Assembly (NCBI GenBank): GCA_024762315.1
Contig: JANTHR010000003.1
Location: 1 to 61,485 of the forward strand
DNA length: 61,485 nt
Direction of reading: 5' to 3'
Origin: Sulfurovum sp.
GTDB taxonomy: Bacteria; Campylobacterota; Campylobacteria; Campylobacterales; Sulfurovaceae
Numbering within the stretch: the first letter of the stretch is position 1; the number at the start of each line of letters is the position of its first letter. The notes below the pieces were generated by a model. The model was not told the DNA's origin. It did not search any database and saw only the letters and a list, made by a program, of their open reading frames with translations. Of this stretch, positions 7,694 to 16,570 are shown in pieces. The position numbers were made by a program, and so were the translations under genes.

Positions 7694-8737
7694 ATGACAA
7701 TGGCAATGGATGCGAATAAACAAAAAGCTTTGGATATGGCGATCAAACAGATAGACAAAACGTTTGGTAAAGGGACACTCATGAGACTCGGAGATAAAGA
7801 GTTTGAACCCATCGAGTCTATCTCTACAGGCTCCCTTGGGCTTGATATGGCATTGGGGATCGGGGGTATTCCTCAGGGGCGTATTATTGAAGTGTATGGT
7901 CCTGAATCTTCAGGGAAAACGACACTTGCCCTGCAGACCATCGCTTCTGCCCAGAAGAAAGAGATGGTCTGTGCTTTCATTGATGCAGAGCATGCATTGG
8001 ATGTGGTCTATGCCAAAAATCTTGGGGTGGATACGGATAATCTTTTGGTATCACAGCCGGATTTTGGAGAGCAGGCACTGGATGTGCTTGAAACTTTGGC
8101 AAGATCAGGGGCGGTCGATCTTATTGTAGTGGATTCAGTTGCTGCACTTACGCCTAAGACTGAAATAGAAGGTGATATGGGAGATACGCATGTAGGGCTT
8201 CAGGCAAGACTGATGTCCCAGGCATTGCGTAAGCTTACGGCTATTTTACATAAAACCAATACTACGGTGATCTTCATCAACCAGATCCGTATGAAAATAG
8301 GGACAATGGGGTACGGTTCTCCTGAGACAACAACCGGTGGGAATGCACTCAAGTTCTACTGTTCTGTGCGCATTGATGTAAGGCGCATCGCTACGCTTAA
8401 GCAGGGTGAATCACAGATCGGTAACCGAGTCAAAGCAAAAGTTGTCAAGAACAAAGTTGCGCCACCGTTCAGACAGGCAGAGTTTGATATTATGTTCGGG
8501 GAGGGGATCTCTTACATGGGTGAACTGATCGATTATGGAATCAAAATGGATATTGTCGATAAATCCGGTGCATGGTTCTCTTATGGTGCTGAAAAACTGG
8601 GACAGGGCAAAGAAAATGCAAAGATCACCCTAAAGGAAAATCCGGAACTTAGTGCCGAAATAGAAGCAAAAGTAAAGGAAGCACTTGGTTTTGGTGCAGG
8701 ACTCACTGTTGATGAAAATGAGATGCAAGAGGATTAG
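7694..8737 (+). CDS. recA: Recombinase RecA
   Basis: A 347-residue RecA, which forms the ATP-dependent filament on single-stranded DNA for homologous recombination and stimulates self-cleavage of LexA/S24-type repressors. Walker A is GPESSGKT at residues 69-76 ([10 protein letters not shown] start), and the family signature [15 protein letters not shown] is present. Several starts are possible (GTG 7685, ATG 7694, 7700, 7706). AAAGG at 7681-7685 best fits 7694. The upstream region carries the palindrome shared with the S24 repressor gene and the stand-alone DNA-binding gene at 52 kb. Confidence 0.97.
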   Translation: MTMAMDANKQKALDMAIKQIDKTFGKGTLMRLGDKEFEPIESISTGSLGLDMALGIGGIPQGRIIEVYGPESSGKTTLALQTIASAQKKEMVCAFIDAEHALDVVYAKNLGVDTDNLLVSQPDFGEQALDVLETLARSGAVDLIVVDSVAALTPKTEIEGDMGDTHVGLQARLMSQALRKLTAILHKTNTTVIFINQIRMKIGTMGYGSPETTTGGNALKFYCSVRIDVRRIATLKQGESQIGNRVKAKVVKNKVAPPFRQAEFDIMFGEGISYMGELIDYGIKMDIVDKSGAWFSYGAEKLGQGKENAKITLKENPELSAEIEAKVKEALGFGAGLTVDENEMQED

Positions 8738-8750
8738 CCTCCTGTCTTCA

Positions 8751-8934
8751 GCTGCAAAGTACAACCTTGTACGGTGCAGCGCACCCTCTTTAATACCACT
8801 ACTTCCACATAGCCAAGGCACCTTTTCCTTTTTGACGTCCACAGCTGTAAATGTACCAGCCTGTAAAATTTGCTATCCATTTGGTTGGGACCACGCAAGA
8901 TAAAAGACAGGCTACCCGCTTAATATGAGTGGGT
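8751..8934. other. Structured recA-eno spacer
   Basis: The 249-base spacer after recA has three separate foldable parts. At 8751-8780, GCTGC and GCAGC enclose GTACAA-CC-TTGTAC. At 8858-8913, AGCCTGT pairs with ACAGGCT and encloses TTGC/GCAA, which encloses TGGT-TGGG-ACCA. At 8914-8934, ACCCGCT pairs with AGTGGGT with one wobble. None ends in a clear T-run. It may be a small RNA, the recA 3' end or the eno leader. I recognise no known RNA family (not SRP, 6S, tmRNA or RNase P). Confidence 0.45.
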
Positions 8935-8968
8935 CTTAGGGAATTTTAGATAAAATAATTCTATCTGA

Positions 8969-10261
<1,293 letters not shown>

Positions 10262-10270
10262 GGCATAGGT

Positions 10271-10522
10271 TTGGCAGAGATACAAAAAGTTGAGGAGATC
10301 GCCGGGCTGTCACTCAAAACCCTTTTGGTGACAGTCATTGGAATATTGCTTTTTGGTATCTATCTTGGTGTTTTGATCTACGGAGAGAATTCGCTGACTG
10401 TTTTAAATCAGTTAAAAGAGAAAAAACAAAGTTTAATTCAAGAAAGCAGAGTGTTGAAGATTGAAAATCAAAAACTTCAAAAAGAGTATTTTGAATTAAA
10501 ACAGTTAGAACCTAAGGAGTAA
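10271..10522 (+). CDS. FtsB/DivIC-like septum protein
   Basis: An 83-residue bitopic protein with a short cytoplasmic part, one membrane helix at about 17-38 (LLVTVIGILLFGIYLGVLIY) and a coiled coil at about 45-80 (LNQLKEKKQSLIQESRVLKI). This is the layout of FtsB/DivIC, which link the division ring to septal wall synthesis. It starts at TTG 10271. The ribosome-binding site is weak (AGG) and no better start is available. Synteny after eno supports the call, while sequence similarity is hard to judge for such short coiled coils. Confidence 0.72.
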   Translation: MAEIQKVEEIAGLSLKTLLVTVIGILLFGIYLGVLIYGENSLTVLNQLKEKKQSLIQESRVLKIENQKLQKEYFELKQLEPKE

Positions 10523-10526
10523 GGGT

Positions 10527-11246
10527 ATGAAACAATATTTATGGATAGCAGCAGTACTTATATTGGTATCTGCAAATGCATCAGACAATCCGTTTGATTT
10601 GAGAGAAAACCTCAAAAAGATCGATCAGGATCAAGATATTCTTCTTTCTGAATTAAAGAAAATGAGTCAAAAAAAAGAAACAATGACAGAAAAAGAAGAA
10701 CAGGCGAACGAAACCGGAGAAGAAGAGGGTACTGCTGCGGGTAAAAGTACTTTAGGTTCCGGGGATGAGGTAAATTCAACCACAAAAGAAACTGAAATCT
10801 CGGCTGAAGAAGCGACGCTTAAAAAGGTTAAGGCCGAGCAGGAAAAAATAGAACAAGCCAGAGCCCAACATGAACAGCTCAAGCAAGCTGAAGAAGAAAG
10901 AATACGGCAAGAGCAGGCAAAAGCAGAACAGGAGAGACTGGCTGAAGAGAAACGTGAAGTTGAAAAATATGAAGCACAAAGACTGGAAAAGAAGAGACTG
11001 GAAGAACAAAAAGCCGCTGCACTGAAAGAGGTAAAAGAAAAAAAAGAGCAACTTGCCCAAGAAAAAGCTCAGCAGGAAAAAATACCACAAGCAAGCAGCG
11101 CAAAAGAAGAAACTGTCAAAGAGACAGTATCTACACAGAGCGTCTCCACAGAAGATGTGAATATTACACGCGAAGAGTTAGAAGCGGCTCAAAAAGCGCA
11201 ACAGGCTTATCTGGAAGCAGTAAAAGAAATGGATGCAGAAGATTAA
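10527..11246 (+). CDS. Exported low-complexity coiled-coil protein
   Basis: A 239-residue protein with a cleavable signal peptide (LWIAAVLILVSANA), a short conserved-looking stretch (NPFDLRENLKKIDQDQDILL at about 21-40), a linker, and a long Glu/Lys/Gln/Ala-rich single-helix or coiled-coil region from about 95 to 185. It directly follows the ftsB-like gene. In related bacteria this slot often holds an AMIN-domain envelope protein, and the NPFDL start could be a remnant of that N-terminus. No enzymatic domain is visible. A periplasmic spacer or scaffold role is a guess. Confidence 0.75.
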   Translation: MKQYLWIAAVLILVSANASDNPFDLRENLKKIDQDQDILLSELKKMSQKKETMTEKEEQANETGEEEGTAAGKSTLGSGDEVNSTTKETEISAEEATLKKVKAEQEKIEQARAQHEQLKQAEEERIRQEQAKAEQERLAEEKREVEKYEAQRLEKKRLEEQKAAALKEVKEKKEQLAQEKAQQEKIPQASSAKEETVKETVSTQSVSTEDVNITREELEAAQKAQQAYLEAVKEMDAED

Positions 11247-12397
11247 TCTGAATCTCTCTTTGCCTGCAATATCTTAATGATGATCATAGAAACCAGTATT
11301 TCAAAAATACTTGCCAAAATAAGTTGATAATAACTTAAAGTATCCAATAATTTTGTTTCATGTCCAATGGTAGCTACGGCTACAAGAAGTGTCAGGGGCA
11401 TTGAAAGGGACAACGCTATAAGCAGTGCATCTTTGGATCCACTGATACCTTTGAGGACGACAGCTGCCAAAACCCTTGAGGCGATCATTAAAAAAGTAAT
11501 CAGCAGCGCCCCTGAAACCACACCCCCGACCATAAGTGATTCCAAGTCAAACGATGCCCCCACATGGATAAAGAAGAGCGGGACCAGGAAACCAAAGCCC
11601 AAGCTTGACATCTTTTCTTCCAACTTTTTTTCATGGTGAAAGAATACGGAAATCGCAACCCCAGCAATAAAGGCACCAAGTGCCAGTTCAAGTTCCAAAG
11701 AGAGCATAACGGCGATCAAAATAAAGAACAATGCCATAGAGAGGCGGATATCCTGGTCTGAAATATCAAATTTTGGTACAAGTGTATGTTTGAGTTCGGG
11801 AAACCACCAAAAGAGAAGACGAAGCAGTCTGTAAAGAAGGTATACCGAGGCAATAAAAAGAACTAGATAGCCTACTTTTATGACAAGGGAGATATTGAAC
11901 CCGGTTGTGATCGCTGCATCAAATATGGTAAGTGCCGCAATACTGATGATCTCCCCTAGTATGCCTGCAATGAAGGCTACATGTATCCAGGATTGTTCTT
12001 TTCCGTAGGTTTTAGACAAGGAGGCAAGCAAGCCTATGGAAATAAGCGGCATAGAGACAATGGTGACGGTATTCAGGCTGAACAGAATACCTGATACGAT
12101 CGAGAAAAAAACCATAAGTGCTAAAAAGAGCATAGATTTCTGAATGATCATTCCGGAGCTTCGGGTGATCTTTTTTAGATCTACCTCCATCCCTGCTAGG
12201 AACATGAGGTACAAAAAACCTACTTCGGCAATCAGATTGAAATACTCATTATGTCCTATCAATCCCACATAGGCAAACACTGAACCTAAAATGATCTCTA
12301 CGGGAGGTATGGGAATACGAAGGAACTTGGCAGCAAACGGACTTCCCCATATCAGAAAAGAGAGTGTAAGGATGAGCGTGATATTACTGTGTATCAC
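11243..12397 (-). CDS. CPA2-type cation:proton antiporter
   Basis: A 384-residue integral membrane protein with about ten to twelve hydrophobic helices and no C-terminal TrkA domain. Typical CPA2 (Kef/NapA-like) features are the N-terminal IPIPPVEIILGSVFAY, the segment AEVGFLYLMFLAGMEVDL and the core ELALGAFIAGVAIS. It would exchange Na+ or K+ for protons at the inner membrane. It overlaps the end of bioB by 14 bases, which suggests cotranscription, and its 3' end overlaps the convergent coiled-coil gene by 4 bases. Confidence 0.88.
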   Translation of the reverse strand: MIHSNITLILTLSFLIWGSPFAAKFLRIPIPPVEIILGSVFAYVGLIGHNEYFNLIAEVGFLYLMFLAGMEVDLKKITRSSGMIIQKSMLFLALMVFFSIVSGILFSLNTVTIVSMPLISIGLLASLSKTYGKEQSWIHVAFIAGILGEIISIAALTIFDAAITTGFNISLVIKVGYLVLFIASVYLLYRLLRLLFWWFPELKHTLVPKFDISDQDIRLSMALFFILIAVMLSLELELALGAFIAGVAISVFFHHEKKLEEKMSSLGFGFLVPLFFIHVGASFDLESLMVGGVVSGALLITFLMIASRVLAAVVLKGISGSKDALLIALSLSMPLTLLVAVATIGHETKLLDTLSYYQLILASIFEILVSMIIIKILQAKRDSD

Positions 12398-13241
12398 AAC
12401 TGGTAGCCACTTCGTATCCTAGGGCCTCTAGCATACTTTTGTCTTTGTTGGGTTCAAGACCCCTGGTTGTAAGATAATCCCCGATCACAATGGCATTGGC
12501 CCCGGCTTCAAACATTTTCTGTTCCTGTCCGGTAAAAAGCAACTCTCTGCCTCCTGCAACCATAAGCAGTGTGTCTTCTCCTAAAAGGGCCCGGGCCCTT
12601 GAGATAATGGCCAGAGACTCTTCAATCTCAATATTACGAGTCTTTATGGGCAGTGCAGGATTGGGATGATAAAAATTTAAAGGTGTGGATTCCGGGTGAA
12701 GCGAAGCAATGGCATCAAGCAGTTCGTCTCTGTCCTCCAGTGTTTCTCCCATACCGAATATGCCGCCGCTGCATAGAGCCAAGCCTACAGACTTGACATT
12801 TTCACAAGTGGTATATCTTTCATCCCAGGTATGCGTTTGGCAAATATCTGCATAATAGCGCTCTGAAGTCTCCAAGTTATGGTTATAGCTGTCTATGCCA
12901 TGTGCTTTGAGATAGATGAGCTGTTCTTTGGTTGCAGTGCCATTGCATGCGATGAGATTAAGGCCTTCAACTTCAGCTTTGATCGCTTCTGCTGCCCGTG
13001 CAACAAAATCCACTTTTTTATCATCCAGGCCTTTCCCCGCTGTGACCAAACAATAGCCCAAGGCGCCATTTGACTTTGCCCGTTTTGCTTCCGAGATGAT
13101 CTGTGAGATATCTTTATAGCTGTAGCGTTCAATGTCAGCATGGTATCTTACACTCTGCGTGCAGAATTTGCAGTCTTCCTGGCAGGTTCCACTTAGTATA
13201 TTATTGATCGCACATAAAAATATTTGTTTACGATTTGGCAT
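12384..13241 (-). CDS. bioB: Biotin synthase
   Basis: A 285-residue radical SAM enzyme inserting sulfur into dethiobiotin. The radical SAM triad is in GTCQEDCKFCTQS, and further BioB motifs are YNHNLETS and FNFYHPNP-like LNFYHPNPALP with the iron-sulfur-site region ending MVAGGRE. The start at 13241 (MPNRKQIFLCA) is chosen because GAGG lies 6 bases upstream. An in-frame ATG at 13277 would add 12 residues with no family support. Confidence 0.95.
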   Translation of the reverse strand: MPNRKQIFLCAINNILSGTCQEDCKFCTQSVRYHADIERYSYKDISQIISEAKRAKSNGALGYCLVTAGKGLDDKKVDFVARAAEAIKAEVEGLNLIACNGTATKEQLIYLKAHGIDSYNHNLETSERYYADICQTHTWDERYTTCENVKSVGLALCSGGIFGMGETLEDRDELLDAIASLHPESTPLNFYHPNPALPIKTRNIEIEESLAIISRARALLGEDTLLMVAGGRELLFTGQEQKMFEAGANAIVIGDYLTTRGLEPNKDKSMLEALGYEVATSCDTQ

Positions 13242-13380
13242 GCTGTGCCTCAATGGTTTGGATTTTATACAGGCCATTCAATGATCTGTTATATTGTCTT
13301 TTACTATGTATTATACTTGTCATCTTGAAATTATAGCCAAAGCTCATATTATTGAGATTATGTGTTGACACTCATGTGCC

Positions 13381-13416
13381 TTTATTCATCTATATCTTGA
13401 AATTATGCTACAATCC
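13381..13416 (+). promoter_or_regulatory. Promoter for the signalling gene pair
   Basis: TATCTTGAAATTATGCTACA followed by ATCC includes a TGCTACAAT -10 element and closely copies the promoter at 3541-3575, including about 20 bases upstream of the -10 region (18 of the first 20 aligned bases agree). The start codon of the next gene is at 13459 after AAGGGA. Confidence 0.6.
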
Positions 13417-13458
13417 GGATTATGTAAAATTTTTTGAATGGGATAGGGCAGCAAGGGA

Positions 13459-14091
13459 ATGAAACCGTTTATTGTCATTATATTTTTTTTAAATATGTCA
13501 GCCGCTGCACATATCAATCAGAAAATGGTCATAAGTGCAGATATCGAGACCCAAGAGGCTGCTCGAACATTATACGAATTGGAAAAATTCTTTCAGGAAA
13601 ACAGTACTGCAAACGCCTTGAGATCAGAGTATCACCTTGCGCTGGAAATGGAACCTCTTGAAGACTATATACTTGTTGTGATCAAGCCTATTCAAAACGT
13701 TGTATTAAAAAACAAGCTGAAGCTTTTACTTCAGGCACGGTATCCTGAGGCATTCTATGTGCCTAATAATGAAGAGAAGAAGCAAGTCGCATTACAAAAT
13801 GAAAAAACAGCAAAAGTTGGGAAAGATAAGTATATCCCTATAGCAAAGAACGAACCGATACCCGTGCCACATGAAACGATCGTTCCCAAAGGCATCGTAA
13901 AATCAGATTCTATTATCGATGGTATAGTCAATGAATGGTTGGCATTGGTGATCCTTGCGCTTGCCGGACTTCTTCTTGTCTATCGCAGCAATCGTCAGAT
14001 CAATAAGATCAAAACATTACAAAAAAAGCTTGAAAGGTATCAGGAAAAAATTGAAACACAAATGGATCATATGGGAGAACAGTATGAATAG
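13459..14091 (+). CDS. Membrane protein with SPOR-like periplasmic region
   Basis: A 210-residue protein with a signal peptide, a periplasmic domain at about 20-115, a second membrane helix at about 157-172 (LALVILALAGLLLVYRS) and a short cytoplasmic coiled-coil tail. The periplasmic part, YILVVIKPIQN followed by LLLQARYPEAFYV, matches in layout the first part of the next protein (YLLKVGPFHNS followed by IRSVFPQAFIL), which looks like a SPOR-type fold. The gene overlaps the next by 8 bases, so the two are likely translated together and may form one signalling complex. No known family is certain. Confidence 0.78.
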   Translation: MKPFIVIIFFLNMSAAAHINQKMVISADIETQEAARTLYELEKFFQENSTANALRSEYHLALEMEPLEDYILVVIKPIQNVVLKNKLKLLLQARYPEAFYVPNNEEKKQVALQNEKTAKVGKDKYIPIAKNEPIPVPHETIVPKGIVKSDSIIDGIVNEWLALVILALAGLLLVYRSNRQINKIKTLQKKLERYQEKIETQMDHMGEQYE

Positions 14092-16570
14092 GGTATTGCA
14101 TTATGCGCTATTGGTGGTCTGTTTTTCTGCCATATCATGGGCAGCATCTTCTTGCGATTTTATTGTTGTGACGGCAAGCGAATCCAATAATACGGTAAAT
14201 GAGGCAGCTGACACATACAGACAGCTGCTGGAGCAGGACCAAACACTTGCCAGGTTAAAAGCCAGGGAAGGCTTCCATGCAGATATTTTACGGCAAAATG
14301 ATACGTACTTGTTAAAAGTCGGCCCGTTCCATAACAGTGATGCGCTTACACTGGCTTATTTAAAGATAAGAAGTGTTTTTCCTCAAGCATTTATTTTGGA
14401 AGACACACATTCCAAAAAAGTGATCGTACCTAAAACAAAATTCATAGAAAAGAAAGTCTATGTAGAAAAAGAAGACCCCATATTGTGGATCGCCCTGTTC
14501 GGTTTAGGGATCATTGGAATTTTTGCATTGTTTTTATCTTCCGATCAGATCAAGCATATCAATATCAAACATGCAAAAATGCAAGAAAAGCAGAAAGAGA
14601 CGGAGAAAAGACAAAATTTGATTTTGGCAAAAATGGGAGAAAAAATACAGGATGCAGTACTGGAAAATCTTGAGAGCGAAACAAAGATATTAACCACAGT
14701 ACCCTCCAAGAGCAGTGAAATGGTCAAGGTTAAACATGAAATAGAGCATATTAAAAAATACGATGATGAACTCCTCAATACCACGTATGAAATGATAGAT
14801 TTTCTCAAAATAAAATCTGCCAATATCATTCTTCATCAAGAACCGTTCCAACTCAGTATGCTGCTGCATAAACTAACGAATTCGATATCCGGCCTGCTTC
14901 AAGCCCATAACATTACTTTTTATTATGATGTCAAAACGAATGTGACAAGATATCTTGTCGGCGACGCACTTCGTATTTTTCAGATACTGCATAATATACT
15001 TTTGAATTCACTGGAAGATGATGAGAGTACAAACAGTAAGATCATGTTGTCTATTGAGATCAACGAGAAAGAAAAAGAACTTGTATTCAAGATTATGAAT
15101 GAGAACCAGTATTTGCCCCAGGACAAGATTGATGCACTTTTTGTCCCAAGCAGCTGGGAAGAGCTTCAGAAAACAAATAAAGATATTGGATTCTTTGTGA
15201 CCAATGAACTCGTTTCTCAAATGGATGGAACTTTTGGTATTGAAAGCAGTCAGAAAAAGGGTACGACATACGAATTGAGACTGCCTTATATGAAAGATCC
15301 TCAGGAAAGAAGCAATAGAGAAAGATTAAGAGAGATACTAAAAGGAAAAAATGTTCATATCATTGATGATGATACGCTCAACATGGAGATATTTAAATAT
15401 ATCCTGGAATCTTTCGATGTGAAGGTCGAACGGGAGTTAACATCTCATTTCAGACAATACAAACCCAAACATGCCGATTGGGATATTGTGATTCTGAATT
15501 CAAAAGATATTACACCTATGCATTTGGAGTTCTTCCAGAAGATGCGTCAAAAGAAAGGATTAAAAGTCATTCTCTTACATGAGATCTTTGAATCAGAGGA
15601 TCTGGCAGATATTGCGCTTCAGATCACAGATGTAGAAATTTACAGCCCGATCATACCCGGAGATGTCGAGGAGGCATTGTTCCAGCTTTTCATGGCACCT
15701 AAAGGGCGGGATAGGGCCGCAGAAGGGATCTCTGCACCTCCTTATGAACATAATGTAAATACGATCAAGATCACCAAGGCTCCCAAAGTGTCAAGAGAAA
15801 GTTTCCGAAAGTTCGCAGGGAAGGATATTTTACTTGCAGAGGATAATTTTGTAAATCAGAAAGTAATGAGCAGCATATTGAGTGCTTCAGATATTCATGT
15901 ACATAAAGCAGAGAACGGTCGCGAAGCATTGGAGATACTTAAAAACTATGATATCGACCTGGTCTTAATGGATATGAATATGCCGGTAATGGACGGATTT
16001 GCGGCAACAAGGAAAATAAAAGAAGATCCGGAGTTGAAAGAGATACCTATTGTAGCAGTAACAGGATTGGGGTTTAGCCACGAAATAGAACGTATGGGAC
16101 AAGCAGGTGTGGATGCCTGTATCGTAAAACCTTTTAAAATAGGGCAACTCTATACGGCCATGGATACCTATCTGGCACAGGATGAAGTGCTGCCTTCCAC
16201 GCATCAAAAAGCATTCAATGCATACGTTCCAAACAAAGAGATTTTGGATCTGGAACAAGGTATCGTTAATGCACATAATGAAATGTTCTACAGAGAGATA
16301 TTAAAGGATGTAGAGGAATTGCTTGATAGGTCCAATGAACATTTCCTTTCAATGATCCATGAAAGAAAAACAAAAGAGTTGCAGGTCTTTTCCCGCGATA
16401 CGCTTAGCTTGGTTGAAACGGTCGGTGCTGTACGTTTAACAAAGATATTTAAGGAAATATTGGTCTTTTTGGCAAATAATCAGGATGTCTCTTTGGAAGA
16501 GTACATCCCTGTATATCGAACAGAGTGGAGCAGACTAAAAAGAGAGATCGAACACTATCTCAAGCCTTGA
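14084..16570 (+). CDS. Degenerate hybrid sensor kinase/response regulator
   Basis: An 828-residue membrane protein. In order: signal peptide, SPOR-like periplasmic domain (about 70-107), membrane helix (about 132-151), coiled coil, an HATPase-like region (N-box NILLNSLED at about 304-312), a degenerate receiver (424-536), an intact receiver (579-698) and an Hpt-like tail (about 720-825). The intact receiver has the acidic pair E586/D587, phosphoacceptor D630 (LVLMDMNMP), T660 and K682. The first receiver has Asn472 in place of Asp. The HATPase lacks the DxGxG box, no H-box histidine is evident, and the Hpt position reads RDTLSL instead of HTLKG. It probably receives or integrates phosphate from another kinase rather than autophosphorylating. 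Confidence 0.85.
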   Translation: MNRVLHYALLVVCFSAISWAASSCDFIVVTASESNNTVNEAADTYRQLLEQDQTLARLKAREGFHADILRQNDTYLLKVGPFHNSDALTLAYLKIRSVFPQAFILEDTHSKKVIVPKTKFIEKKVYVEKEDPILWIALFGLGIIGIFALFLSSDQIKHINIKHAKMQEKQKETEKRQNLILAKMGEKIQDAVLENLESETKILTTVPSKSSEMVKVKHEIEHIKKYDDELLNTTYEMIDFLKIKSANIILHQEPFQLSMLLHKLTNSISGLLQAHNITFYYDVKTNVTRYLVGDALRIFQILHNILLNSLEDDESTNSKIMLSIEINEKEKELVFKIMNENQYLPQDKIDALFVPSSWEELQKTNKDIGFFVTNELVSQMDGTFGIESSQKKGTTYELRLPYMKDPQERSNRERLREILKGKNVHIIDDDTLNMEIFKYILESFDVKVERELTSHFRQYKPKHADWDIVILNSKDITPMHLEFFQKMRQKKGLKVILLHEIFESEDLADIALQITDVEIYSPIIPGDVEEALFQLFMAPKGRDRAAEGISAPPYEHNVNTIKITKAPKVSRESFRKFAGKDILLAEDNFVNQKVMSSILSASDIHVHKAENGREALEILKNYDIDLVLMDMNMPVMDGFAATRKIKEDPELKEIPIVAVTGLGFSHEIERMGQAGVDACIVKPFKIGQLYTAMDTYLAQDEVLPSTHQKAFNAYVPNKEILDLEQGIVNAHNEMFYREILKDVEELLDRSNEHFLSMIHERKTKELQVFSRDTLSLVETVGAVRLTKIFKEILVFLANNQDVSLEEYIPVYRTEWSRLKREIEHYLKP

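Noticed and set aside
7693-7701. Further TATGACA operator at the recA start (also near 27364 and 60490)
   Set aside because: These come from start codons followed by ATG ACA and have no matching second arm.
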